Positions 31,841 to 40,090 of a stretch of DNA of 64,000 nt are shown one piece after another. The notes under the pieces were generated by a model. It had not been told where the DNA came from and made no database searches. It saw only the letters and a list, made by a program, of their open reading frames with translations. Position numbers and translations under genes: made by a program. How positions within the stretch are numbered: the stretch's first letter is position 1; every line of letters starts with the position of its first letter. Source of the DNA: Actinoplanes couchii (GTDB taxonomy: Bacteria > Actinomycetota > Actinomycetes > Mycobacteriales > Micromonosporaceae); NCBI RefSeq assembly GCF_016862075.1, contig NZ_BOMG01000064.1, positions 186,001 through 250,000 on the forward strand. The letters run 5' to 3'.

Positions 31841-32671
31841 GTGCCGATCTCGCTTCACCACCTGCACACCGGCTGGGCGGTGTGCACCGACGGCGCCTGG
31901 TCCGCCCTCCGGCACACCCTCGCCGACCTGCTGGCCCTGCCGATCGCTCAGGCCCGGGCCGCGGTCGAGGCCGCAAACCCGTTCTCCGGTACGCCGGGCC
32001 CGTCCCGTCCCCCGGTCGACCGCCAGGAGATCTGGGCGGCCGGGGTCACGTACCTGCGCAGCCGCGACGGTCGCCGCGAGGAGTCCCGGTACGGCGCCCT
32101 CTACGACGACGTCTACGACAGCGACCGCCCGGAGATCTTCTTCAAGTCCAGCCCGTGGCGCGTGGTAGGCGACGGCGACCCGGTGGGAATCCGCGCCGAC
32201 TCCGGCTGGGACGTGCCCGAGGCCGAGATCGGCCTGGTCCTCAACGCGGCCGGCGAGGTGTTCGGTTACACCCTCGGCAACGACATGAGCAGCCGCTCGA
32301 TCGAGGGCGAGAACCCGCTCTACCTGCCCCAGGCCAAGATCTACGACCGCTCGTGCGCCTTGGGCCCGGCGATCGTACCGAGCTGGTCGCTGTCTCCGGG
32401 CCCGTTCGACATCGGACTGCGCGTACTCCGCGACGGCCGGACCGCCTACCAGGCGACGACCTCCACCGCGAAGATGGCCCGAGACTTCACCGACCTGGCC
32501 GACTGGCTGTTCCGGGCCCTGAGCTTCCCGTCCGGCGTGATCCTGCTGACCGGAACCGGCATGGTCCCGGACGCCGATTTCACCACCCGCCCCGGCGACA
32601 CCATCGAGATCCGGTGTCCACAACTCGGGATGTTGACCAACCAGGTCGTCGCAGTGGGCACAGTTCGATGA
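31841..32671 (+). CDS. Fumarylacetoacetate hydrolase (FAH)-family protein
   Basis: A 276-residue member of the FAH superfamily. The metal-binding core has DSGWDVPEAEIGLVLNAAGE (Glu ligands), GYTLGNDMSSRSIEGENPLY (Asp ligand), KIYDRSCALGPAIVP, and the end GDTIEIRCPQLGMLTNQV. Within sugar loci, FAH enzymes usually split 2,4-diketo-3-deoxy acids or related sugar-acid intermediates, so a role in a non-phosphorylated sugar oxidation route is likely (inference). GGAGG precedes the GTG by 5 nt. First in the operon with ThuA and Gfo/Idh genes; stop overlaps the next ATG. Confidence 0.85.
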   Translation: MPISLHHLHTGWAVCTDGAWSALRHTLADLLALPIAQARAAVEAANPFSGTPGPSRPPVDRQEIWAAGVTYLRSRDGRREESRYGALYDDVYDSDRPEIFFKSSPWRVVGDGDPVGIRADSGWDVPEAEIGLVLNAAGEVFGYTLGNDMSSRSIEGENPLYLPQAKIYDRSCALGPAIVPSWSLSPGPFDIGLRVLRDGRTAYQATTSTAKMARDFTDLADWLFRALSFPSGVILLTGTGMVPDADFTTRPGDTIEIRCPQLGMLTNQVVAVGTVR

Positions 32672-33375
32672 TGGCTGATGCTTTTGTTGTCCGCGGCGGC
32701 TGGGCCGGTCACCGGCCGGTCGAGGCCACCGAGCTCTTCCTCCCGTACCTGGCCCGCAACGGTTTCGACGTCCACGTCCACGATTCGACGGCGATCTACG
32801 CCGACCAGGCGGTGATGGCCGGAACCGATCTGATCGTCCAGTGCGTGACCATGTCGTCCATCGAAGCCGAGGAACTGGCCGGGCTCCGGGCGGCGGTGGC
32901 CGCCGGCACCGGGTTCACCGGCTGGCACGGCGGCATCGCCGACTCGTTCCGCGCCTCGTCGGACTACCTGCAACTGATCGGCGGGCAGTTCGCCACCCAC
33001 CCGGGCAAGGAACCGGGCTGCCGCGTCCAGGACGAGACCGACAACTTCCTGACCCACACCGTCGCCATCACCCCGCTCGGCCGCGACCACCCGATCACCG
33101 CCGGGCTGACCGATTTCGATCTCACCACCGAGCAGTACTGGGTGCTGCACGACGACCTGATCGACGTGCTCGCCACCACCACCCACCCGGTTCAGCCGTG
33201 GCACCCCTGGCACCGGCCGATCACCTCCCCCGCCATCTGGACCAGGCAGTGGGGCGCCGGCCGCATCGTCGTCACCACCCCCGGCCACAGCCTCGACGTC
33301 CTCGCGAACCCGTCCGTACGTACCGTGATCGAAAGGGGCATGCTGTGGGCGAGCCGCACCGCATCGGCATCGTAG
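32668..33375 (+). CDS. ThuA-domain protein
   Basis: A 235-residue protein of the ThuA type (glutamine-amidotransferase-like fold found in trehalose/sugar utilisation loci). Marks include VVRGGWAGHRPVEATELF, GLRAAVAAGTGFTGWHGGIADSF, QLIGGQFATHPG, HPITAGLTDFDLTTEQYWV, and GAGRIVVTTPGHSLDVL. It overlaps the FAH gene by 4 nt and the oxidoreductase by 31 nt. The biochemical activity of ThuA-like proteins is not settled; context suggests hydrolysis or oxidation of a modified sugar. Confidence 0.85.
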   Translation: MMADAFVVRGGWAGHRPVEATELFLPYLARNGFDVHVHDSTAIYADQAVMAGTDLIVQCVTMSSIEAEELAGLRAAVAAGTGFTGWHGGIADSFRASSDYLQLIGGQFATHPGKEPGCRVQDETDNFLTHTVAITPLGRDHPITAGLTDFDLTTEQYWVLHDDLIDVLATTTHPVQPWHPWHRPITSPAIWTRQWGAGRIVVTTPGHSLDVLANPSVRTVIERGMLWASRTASAS

Positions 33376-34439
33376 GAACCGGATGGATCTGCGGCGCCTA
33401 CCTGCAGACCCTGCGTGACCACCCGGCGGTGGCCATCGCCGCGGTCGCCGATCTCGATCCGGCCCGCGCGGCGTCGGTCGCCGCGAGCGTCCCCGGCTGC
33501 CGCGCCCTTTCCCCCGGTGACCTGCTGCGCGACGACTCGATCACGACGATCCTCAACCTCACCGTCCCGGCCGCCCACGCCGAGATCGGGCTGGGCGCGA
33601 TCAAGAACGGCCATCCGCTGTACGGCGAGAAACCGCTGACCGCCGACATGACCTCCGCCCGCACCCTGATCGACCAGGCCCGCGACCACGGCGTCGCGGT
33701 CGGTTGCGCCCCCGACACGGTCCTCGGCACCGGCGTGCAGACCGGCCGCGCCGCCGTCGACAGCGGGCTCATCGGCCGGCCGCTGTCCGCCGTCGCGGTG
33801 ATGGCGACACCCGGTCCCGAACGCTGGCACCACCAGCCCGGCTTCTACTACCAGCCCGGCGGCGGGCCGCTGCTGGACATGGGCCCCTACTACCTGACCG
33901 CCCTGGTCCACCTGCTCGGACCGATCGTCGCGGTCACCGGCGCCGCTTCCCGGCAGCGCGCCTGGCGGGTGATCGGCAGCGGCCCACGCTCGGGCGAACG
34001 GATCCCGGTCACGGTCGACACCCACGTGACAGGTGTCCTGCACCACGCGAACGGCGCCCTCTCCACCATCACCACCAGCTTCGACGCCGTCCGGACCACC
34101 GCCGCCCCGATCGAGGTCCACGGCGAGACCGGCACCCTCGAGGTCCCCGACCCCAACAACTTCACCGGCGACGTACGCCTGTTCGCTCTCGGCACCACCG
34201 ACTGGCAGACCCTCCCACCGTCCGCCGGCTACGCCGAAGCCTCCCGCGGCATCGGCCTGCTCGACATGCTCACCTCCGCCGCTCCCCGAGCCGGCGGCAC
34301 ACTGGCCCTGCACGTGCTCGACGCCATGACGGCCCTGCAGCGTTCCGCCGACGAGGGCCGCCGCATCGACCTGACGACCACCGCCGAACGCCCCGCCCCA
34401 CTCCCCCTGGTCCCCGCGACGACCTGGCGCCGGCCGTGA
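33345..34439 (+). CDS. Gfo/Idh/MocA-family oxidoreductase
   Basis: A 364-residue NAD(P)-dependent sugar oxidoreductase. Rossmann fold IGIVGTGWICGAYLQTL at the start, catalytic EKP in LYGEKPLTADM (about residue 95), and a C-terminal substrate domain with GGGPLLDMGPYYLTALVHLLGP. The GTG start has AAAGGGG 6 nt upstream and lies inside the end of the ThuA gene. Unlike the relative at 6973, the catalytic Lys is retained. It completes the catabolic operon with FAH and ThuA. Confidence 0.9.
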   Translation: MGEPHRIGIVGTGWICGAYLQTLRDHPAVAIAAVADLDPARAASVAASVPGCRALSPGDLLRDDSITTILNLTVPAAHAEIGLGAIKNGHPLYGEKPLTADMTSARTLIDQARDHGVAVGCAPDTVLGTGVQTGRAAVDSGLIGRPLSAVAVMATPGPERWHHQPGFYYQPGGGPLLDMGPYYLTALVHLLGPIVAVTGAASRQRAWRVIGSGPRSGERIPVTVDTHVTGVLHHANGALSTITTSFDAVRTTAAPIEVHGETGTLEVPDPNNFTGDVRLFALGTTDWQTLPPSAGYAEASRGIGLLDMLTSAAPRAGGTLALHVLDAMTALQRSADEGRRIDLTTTAERPAPLPLVPATTWRRP

Positions 34440-34457
34440 GCTGTAGGGCCGGCCGGA

Positions 34458-34979
34458 CTACGGGCGCGGCTTGCCGCCGCCCACGTCGTTCAGGCCGTCG
34501 ACGAGCATCTCCGCATCGTCCGCTGAGATGTTCATCGTGCTGCTGAGTAGGGTGATCGCCTGGTCGCGCTGACCGGCCTCCACGAGCGCCGCGATCTGGA
34601 GCCAGGCGAAGGCGTCGACCATCGCGTCGTTCGTCCCGCCCGGCTCCGCCGACACACCGCCCGGCTCCGTCGACCACCCGTCCGGCGCGGCAGTCGCGTC
34701 CCGAACCGGCCGGCTCACCGCGTCAGGAGTGACGTCGGCGGGAGCAGCGGCTTCGTGGGCGCGCGCCTCGGCGACCCGGGTGGCCGCGTCCCACGAGCGG
34801 GTGTCCGCTTGCGGGGACGCGGCGGCCCGCGCCTGCATCTCGCTCACCTGCGCGCCTAAAAGGTCCCGGCTGCCGTCACGACGGCGCAGGACCATCGTGA
34901 TCACCGCGATGACCGTGATCGCGACGAAGAAGCCCACCACCAACTGCAGCAGGCTCACGTCGGTACCACCCGGGCTCAT
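34458..34979 (-). CDS. Hypothetical single-TM protein
   Basis: A 173-residue protein with a TM close to its N-terminus (LLQLVVGFFVAITVIAVITMVL), a basic RRR stop-transfer signal and a long Ala/Pro/Glu-rich region. The C-terminal 60 residues form a helical module (MVDAFAWLQIAALVEAGQRDQAITLLSSTMNIS, DAEMLVDGLND, in pieces) that resembles small actinobacterial UBA-like/ribosomal-L7/L12-like helical ends. I do not recognise a named family. ATG at 34979 was chosen because it opens directly before the TM. Confidence 0.6.
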   Translation of the reverse strand: MSPGGTDVSLLQLVVGFFVAITVIAVITMVLRRRDGSRDLLGAQVSEMQARAAASPQADTRSWDAATRVAEARAHEAAAPADVTPDAVSRPVRDATAAPDGWSTEPGGVSAEPGGTNDAMVDAFAWLQIAALVEAGQRDQAITLLSSTMNISADDAEMLVDGLNDVGGGKPRP

Positions 34980-35002
34980 ACCCGGCAATCGTAGTACCGG
35001 AT

Positions 35003-35777
35003 CTACGGGTACTGCCCGTCGAGCAGCCCGTTCACGTACTTCTCGATGTTGGTCCAGCCGGTCCCGTCGAAGTCGCCGGCCGCGTCGGCGACCGCGGGAT
35101 TCAAGCCGTATCGGGTCTCCCACGCGTTCGGCATCCCGTCGCGGTCGGTGTCCGGGGGCGGTGTTCCACCGGCGACCACCCCGTAGCCGTTCTCCGGCAG
35201 CCCGGTCGCGGTCTGGCTGGCCCACAGCGCGCCCTTGGTCCCGAGCGAGGTCACGTCGGCGACGACCAGCTTGTCCACGTCGTCCCGCGGAATCGCGCCG
35301 GCCCTGGTGAGGACGTCGGCGTACCCGGCCGCCGCACCGAGGGTGGGGATCTGCGCGGTGCCCGGCGAGAACGGTGCGGTCAGCGCGGTGGCGCCGCCCC
35401 GGACGACGGTCGCCGCGCCGTCGAGTTGGCCGTCCCGGTCGCTGTCGATCCAGTTGTCGCGCTGGTAGATCTGCTGATTGCCGGTCTGGTAGTAGTAGTT
35501 CGACGCGCTGGTCGTGCGCGGTCCGGTGATGAAGTAGTTCCCGACCACGTCGTGCAGGAAATGCCCGGACGAGTTCCCGGCGGTGTAGGCGGCCTGATAG
35601 TTGTAGACCACGTTGTTGACGAACTGGGTGTTCGCCTTCGCCAGCGGATTACGGTTGTGCGAGTTCGCCCAGAGATTGCGCCACCACGTGTACGGCCCGG
35701 TCTCCCGACGGCCCGGCGATCGACATGAGCAGCACGGCCGTACCGGCGGCAATTGTCCTTGTTCTTGTTCTTCGCAT
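35003..35777 (-). pseudogene. Pectate lyase gene with internal deletion
   Basis: A signal peptide (MRRTRTRTIAAGTAVLLMSI, from 35777) is followed after a few codons by a frame change into the C-terminal half of a polysaccharide lyase: GPYTWWRNLWANSHNRNPLAK, FVNNVVYNYQAAYTAG, HDVVGNYFITGP, and a final DTDRDGMPNAWETRYGLNP Ca-binding-like repeat. The N-terminal catalytic region, perhaps 200 residues, is missing at about 35700-35720. The RNP strand is typical of PL1-type lyases. This is a deletion derivative, not a working enzyme. Confidence 0.65.
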
Positions 35778-35862
35778 GCCGTTACCGACGCACCGAAGGG
35801 GGCGGGGATAACACCCTTTCCGAGCTTTTTTCGGTACGGGGTCGGCGCCGTGGCCCGAGGGG

Positions 35863-36699
35863 GTGACGACAATCGAAGCGCCGGTCACTATCGTGTACGC
35901 GATGGGAGAGATCGCCTTGGATACGTCGGTCCCGCACAGCGCGCGGATCTACGACTACCTGCTCGGGGGCAAGGACAACTTCGAGGCGGACCGGGCCGCG
36001 GCCGGGCACATCACCAAAGGCTCCCCGAACCTGCCGGTGTCGATGCGCGCGAACCGGCTGTTCATGGCCCGGATGGCGGGCCGGGTCGCCCGGGTGCACG
36101 GGATCCGGCAGTTCCTGGACATCGGCACCGGCCTGCCGACCGCCCCGAACCTGCACGAGGTGGTCCAGAAGGTCGATCCCGCCGCCCGGGTGGTCTACAT
36201 CGACAACGACCCGATCGTGCTGGTCCATGCGCGGGCGCTGCTGACCAGCACTCCGCAGGGCCGGGCGGCCTATCTGGACGCCGATCTGGCCGACGCGGAC
36301 ACGATCATGCGGTCGCCGGAGGTCCACGACACCCTGGACCTGAAGCAGCCGGTCCTGGTGAGCCTGATCGCGATGCTGCACTTCGTCGTGGACGACGACC
36401 GGGTGCACGCGGTGATCCGCCGCCTGATGGGCCCGCTCGCACCGGGCAGCATGCTGGCGATCTCCACCCTGACCGCGGATTCGGCCCCGGCCGAGGTGGC
36501 CCGGGGTGTGGCCGGCTACCGGGCGCAGGGGATCCCGGCGCGGGCCCGGACCAGGGGCCAGGTGGAGGCCCTGTTCGACGGCTTGGAACTGCTCGACCCG
36601 GGTGTGTGCCCGGTGCACCGCTGGCATCCGGAGCCGGATCAGCCGGGCCCCGACGACGACAAGGTCTTCGTGTACGGCGGCGTGGCGGTGAAACGCTGA
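35863..36699 (+). CDS. DUF574-type SAM-dependent methyltransferase
   Basis: A 278-residue protein of the actinobacterial DUF574 methyltransferase family: DTSVPHSARIYDYLLGGKDNFEADRAAA, RANRLFMARM, FLDIGTGLPTAPNLHEV (SAM-binding motif I), RVVYIDNDPIVLVHARALL and a C-terminal VFVYGGVAVKR. These proteins occur in many copies in Streptomyces and Actinoplanes; substrates are unknown. The GTG at 35863 and an ATG at 35902 are both possible starts. Monocistronic. Confidence 0.88.
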   Translation: MTTIEAPVTIVYAMGEIALDTSVPHSARIYDYLLGGKDNFEADRAAAGHITKGSPNLPVSMRANRLFMARMAGRVARVHGIRQFLDIGTGLPTAPNLHEVVQKVDPAARVVYIDNDPIVLVHARALLTSTPQGRAAYLDADLADADTIMRSPEVHDTLDLKQPVLVSLIAMLHFVVDDDRVHAVIRRLMGPLAPGSMLAISTLTADSAPAEVARGVAGYRAQGIPARARTRGQVEALFDGLELLDPGVCPVHRWHPEPDQPGPDDDKVFVYGGVAVKR

Positions 36700-36732
36700 C
36701 CGGGCGGCCGCCACCGCCCGATCAGTGGCCTG

Positions 36733-37872
36733 TCAGTCGGTGATCCAGATCCCGTAATCGCGGGTCGCGGTACCGAAGTCCTGGAAGCCCAGGATCGTGT
36801 TGTTACCGACGTAGGTGTAGTTGTTGATGCCCTTGGCGATGACGTTTCCGCTGGCCGACGGGCCGAAGACGGGGCCGCCGCTGTCGCCGCCGCGGACCGC
36901 CGGCTGTCCGTCGACCTGGCGCGCCTCGACGGCGTCACCCGAGTCGGTGTTGAACTTCTCCACCCGCAGGCCGCAGACCGGGCCGCCGATGTCGCGGGCC
37001 GACGAGCCACCGGACTGGCACAGGTATTCGCCCGGGAACACCCAGTCCCAGCCCTCGACGGTGGTGACCACGTTGCTGTCCAGGCCACCGACGTACATCA
37101 GGTTGTCGGATCCGCTCGGGGTGTGCACCAGCGCGATGTCGTGGTCGTCGCGGTCGCCGGTGAACGTGCCCATGAACTCGCCGACCCCGTCCCGGATGGT
37201 GTTGCCGTTGCTGCCGCAGTGCCCGGCGGTCAGGATGAACTCGGCCTCGGCGTTACGGACCGCGAAGCCGGTGGTGCAGCGGGAGTTGCCGTTGATCTGG
37301 TCGGCGCCGCCCTTCCACTGCGGCCAGTCGTCGCGGCGGCTGGTCAGCTCCTTCGCGCCCTGGTCGACGACCTCGACCGGCACCCCCACGTCCGGGACCT
37401 GCGCGGTACGGAGACCGGCGTGCCCGGCGAGGTCGACGACCACGCGGCTGCCGTCCACGGCGTACTTGATCCGCGGTTTCCCGGCTGTCAGAGAGGTGCG
37501 CAGCTGTGCACCGGCCGCCCGGAGTTCCCGCAGCGTGTAGGTGGCGGCGCCGATCTGAACGGGGGCGGTGCGGCGCGCGGTGCCGACCGCCTGACGGATC
37601 GCGGCCGGCGGTGCGCCCTTCCACCACAGCACGACCCGGTCGTCCTGTAGTTCGATGCCGGCATAACCGGCGTCCGTGCCCTTGTCGACGACGCTGCGGA
37701 TGGTTCCGGCCGCCTGCACCAGCGGAATCTGCCGGCGGGCCTCGGCGGGGAACTCGAACTTCTGCGGAGCCGGCTGTGCGGCCGGTTGTGCGGACGCGGG
37801 GGTGGGGACGCCGGTGACGGTCAGTGCGACAGCGATGCCGAGTGCGGCGCCGAGACGCCTTCTTTCGAACAT
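36733..37872 (-). CDS. Secreted chymotrypsin-like (streptogrisin-type) serine protease
   Basis: A 379-residue preproprotease. Signal peptide to about 28 (TPASAQP), a pro-region of about 150 residues that probably folds and inhibits the enzyme, then the S1 catalytic domain. The triad is visible: His in TAGHCG, Asp in DHDIALVH, Ser in GGDSGGPVFG. Paired Cys near His and near RCTTGF fit the disulfides of alpha-lytic/streptogrisin enzymes. Secreted nutritional protease. Monocistronic with an AT-rich upstream region at 37900-37950. Confidence 0.9.
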   Translation of the reverse strand: MFERRRLGAALGIAVALTVTGVPTPASAQPAAQPAPQKFEFPAEARRQIPLVQAAGTIRSVVDKGTDAGYAGIELQDDRVVLWWKGAPPAAIRQAVGTARRTAPVQIGAATYTLRELRAAGAQLRTSLTAGKPRIKYAVDGSRVVVDLAGHAGLRTAQVPDVGVPVEVVDQGAKELTSRRDDWPQWKGGADQINGNSRCTTGFAVRNAEAEFILTAGHCGSNGNTIRDGVGEFMGTFTGDRDDHDIALVHTPSGSDNLMYVGGLDSNVVTTVEGWDWVFPGEYLCQSGGSSARDIGGPVCGLRVEKFNTDSGDAVEARQVDGQPAVRGGDSGGPVFGPSASGNVIAKGINNYTYVGNNTILGFQDFGTATRDYGIWITD

Positions 37873-38004
37873 GCGGAACTACCTCTCCACGCGGGGACGG
37901 GCGATCCTTAGATCGAAGGCAGTCTATAAGTAAGGGTTATTAAAACAACAGGGTCCGCTGATCGGCGACGGCGGCGACTGTGACCCACCGGCTACCGTGG
38001 TCGG

Positions 38005-38571
38005 ATGCCTACCAGACTGTCCCCTGCGGAATGGGTACGACGGCGCCGGGCCGACCTCGTCGACCGGCGGCTGGAGGTCGCCGGCGCGCGAGCGTTCGGC
38101 CGGCTCGACAGCCTCGGCGAGAGCTGGCACATCGTGGACTGGTCGGAGACCGGCCTGTCGCGCCGGCACGACGAGTCCGACCCACTCGGCGCCCGCGCCG
38201 GTTTCCTGGCCGTCGGCCCCGGCGGCGTGTTCGCGGTCACCGTCGCCGACCAGCGGCTCTTCCGGGTCCTGATCGTCGGCGACGTGGTGCAGATCAACGG
38301 CCGGCGGCTGGGCTATGTGGCCGAGGCCAAACGTGCCGCCGCCCGGGCCGCCACCGCGCTGTCCACGGCGGCGGGGGTCGCCGTGCGGGTCGCTCCGGTG
38401 CTGGCCTTCACCGGCGCGGGCGCCCTGAGCACCCACGGCGCCACCACCACCTGCGTGATCACCACCGACCGCGACCTGGACAAGGCGCTCACCTCCGGCG
38501 GTCACCGGATCACCCCGGAGACGGCGACCCGCCTCGCACGGATCGCCCGGGACAGCGCCCCGGCCGGGTGA
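38005..38571 (+). CDS. Hypothetical protein with weak NERD similarity
   Basis: A 188-residue soluble protein. The part VGPGGVFAVTVADQRLFRV recalls the nuclease-related domain (G-GGVF-I), but the Asp/Lys pair expected in an active NERD nuclease is not clear. The C-terminal half is Ala-rich with TTTCVITTDRDLDKAL. Start ATG at 38005. Its last 62 nt overlap the convergent histidine-kinase gene, an unusually long antisense overlap. Confidence 0.6.
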   Translation: MPTRLSPAEWVRRRRADLVDRRLEVAGARAFGRLDSLGESWHIVDWSETGLSRRHDESDPLGARAGFLAVGPGGVFAVTVADQRLFRVLIVGDVVQINGRRLGYVAEAKRAAARAATALSTAAGVAVRVAPVLAFTGAGALSTHGATTTCVITTDRDLDKALTSGGHRITPETATRLARIARDSAPAG

Positions 38572-39385
38572 TCCGCGTGGCGAGCGGCGTCTGACCGGCG
38601 AGCGGCAGCCGGACGGTGAAGGCTGCTCCCCGGCCCGGGTGACCGTCCGCGACGATGGTGCCGCCGTGGCTGGTCACCACCTCGCGCAGCAGCGCCAGGC
38701 CCAGCCCGAAGCGGCCCCGGTCCGGCCCGCGGTGGAAACGGTCGAAGATCCGTTCGGCGTCGGCCGGGTCGAAGCCGTCGCCGGTGTCCGCGACAGTCAG
38801 TTCCGCGGTCGCCGGCGAGGCTCGCACGGTGACCGTGATCCGGCCGCCCGGGGTGTGGGCGAGCGCGTTGGCCAGCAGTTCGCTGACCACCCGGCGCAGC
38901 GCCGACTCGACCCCGACGACCGGCACCGGCCGTTCCGGAGCCCGCAGGGTGACCGTGGTGGTCCCGGTGAGGGCCCGCTCGGTCTCCTCGGCGGCGAGCC
39001 GGGCCAGGTCGACCGGCACGCCCGGCGACGGGTCGTCCGGGCCGGTGCCGAGACGCGCGGAGAGCAGCAGTTCGTCGACGATCTCGCCGAGCCGCCGGGT
39101 GGTGTCGACCAGCCGGTCCAGGTCGTGGTGGTCGGTCCCGTCCCGGGCGGCCCGCCGGGCCAGCAACTGGGCGCGGGCGTGCACCTGGGCGATCGGGGTG
39201 CGCAGTTCGTGACTGGCGTCGGCGACGAACCGGCGTTGCCGGTCGAGCGCCTCGGCCAGCGGGCCGACGGCCCGGCGGCCGACCAGTGTCCCGGCCAGGA
39301 TCGCGGCCAGCAGCCCGGCTCCGGCCAGTACCCCGGTCTGCCAGTGGGCCCGCCGGTCCGCCCACGGTTCGACGTTCCGGATCAC
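38510..39385 (-). CDS. OmpR-type histidine kinase with minimal sensor
   Basis: A 291-residue kinase. After an N-terminal stretch of only about 20 residues it has one TM (GVLAGAGLLAAILAGTLVG), then HisKA with phospho-His in RFVADASHELRTPIAQVHARAQLL, then HATPase_c with N-box ELLANALAHTPGG, DTGDGFDPADAERIFDRFHRG and GFGLGLALLREVV-like G2 box. The GTG start overlaps the regulator stop. A full external sensor and first TM are absent, so it either senses in the membrane/cytoplasm or has lost its N-terminus. Gene order is regulator then kinase. Confidence 0.85.
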   Translation of the reverse strand: MIRNVEPWADRRAHWQTGVLAGAGLLAAILAGTLVGRRAVGPLAEALDRQRRFVADASHELRTPIAQVHARAQLLARRAARDGTDHHDLDRLVDTTRRLGEIVDELLLSARLGTGPDDPSPGVPVDLARLAAEETERALTGTTTVTLRAPERPVPVVGVESALRRVVSELLANALAHTPGGRITVTVRASPATAELTVADTGDGFDPADAERIFDRFHRGPDRGRFGLGLALLREVVTSHGGTIVADGHPGRGAAFTVRLPLAGQTPLATRITRPGRCPGRSVRGGSPSPG

Positions 39386-40038
39386 AGTGCGCCGAGCCGG
39401 TAGCCGAGCCCGTGCACAGTCTGTACCACCTTGCGCCCGAGCTTGCGGCGCAGGTAGTAGACGTAGGTGTCCACGATCGACGCGGCGGCCGCCTCGTCGA
39501 AGACCCGCCGGCGCAGGGCGGCCCGTGCGTGTACGGCACCGGGCCGGGCCGCCAGGACACGGAGCAGTTCGAACTCCCGCGCCGACAGCGACACCCGGGT
39601 TCCGTCGGGCAGTACTGCGTCGCGGACGCCGAGATCGAGCATGCCGTCGCCGACCCGCAGCACGTCGGTGGCGTCCGAGGTGCGCCGGCACAGGGCCCGG
39701 ATCCGGGCGCTGAGTTCGTCCAGGTCGAACGGTTTGACCAGGTAGTCGTCGGCGCCGGCGTCCAGCCCGGCGATCCGGTCGTCGACGGTGCCGAGGCCGG
39801 TCAGCATCAGGGCGCGCGCCGCGACGGCCCGGGCGCGCAGCCGGGTGATCAGGTCCAGGCCGTCGAGCGCCGGCAACCGCCTGTCGATCACCAGCACGTC
39901 GTACGGCCGGGTCAGGCTCAGATGCAGGCCGCGCTGGCCGTCCGGCGCCTGGTCGACGTGGTAGCCCTCGTCGACCAGGGTCTCGGTGACCAGCTCACGT
40001 AGATCGGCGTCGTCCTCGACCACCAGAAGCCGCTGCAT
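39382..40038 (-). CDS. OmpR/PhoB-family response regulator
   Basis: A 218-residue regulator: receiver (DDADLREL acidic pair, phospho-Asp in VLVIDRRLPALDG, Thr/Gly in MLTGLGTVDD, Lys in YLVKPFDL) and C-terminal winged helix (SLSAREFELLRVLAARPG, VDTYVYYLRRKLG, VHGLGYRLG). Coupled to the minimal kinase by a GTGA overlap. Transcribed away from the antiporter operon; its target is unknown. Confidence 0.92.
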   Translation of the reverse strand: MQRLLVVEDDADLRELVTETLVDEGYHVDQAPDGQRGLHLSLTRPYDVLVIDRRLPALDGLDLITRLRARAVAARALMLTGLGTVDDRIAGLDAGADDYLVKPFDLDELSARIRALCRRTSDATDVLRVGDGMLDLGVRDAVLPDGTRVSLSAREFELLRVLAARPGAVHARAALRRRVFDEAAAASIVDTYVYYLRRKLGRKVVQTVHGLGYRLGAL

Positions 40039-40090
40039 TCATCGAAGATCTCATATGCTTACGGTGGGATTCGCGTCTCCGGCCGAATTC

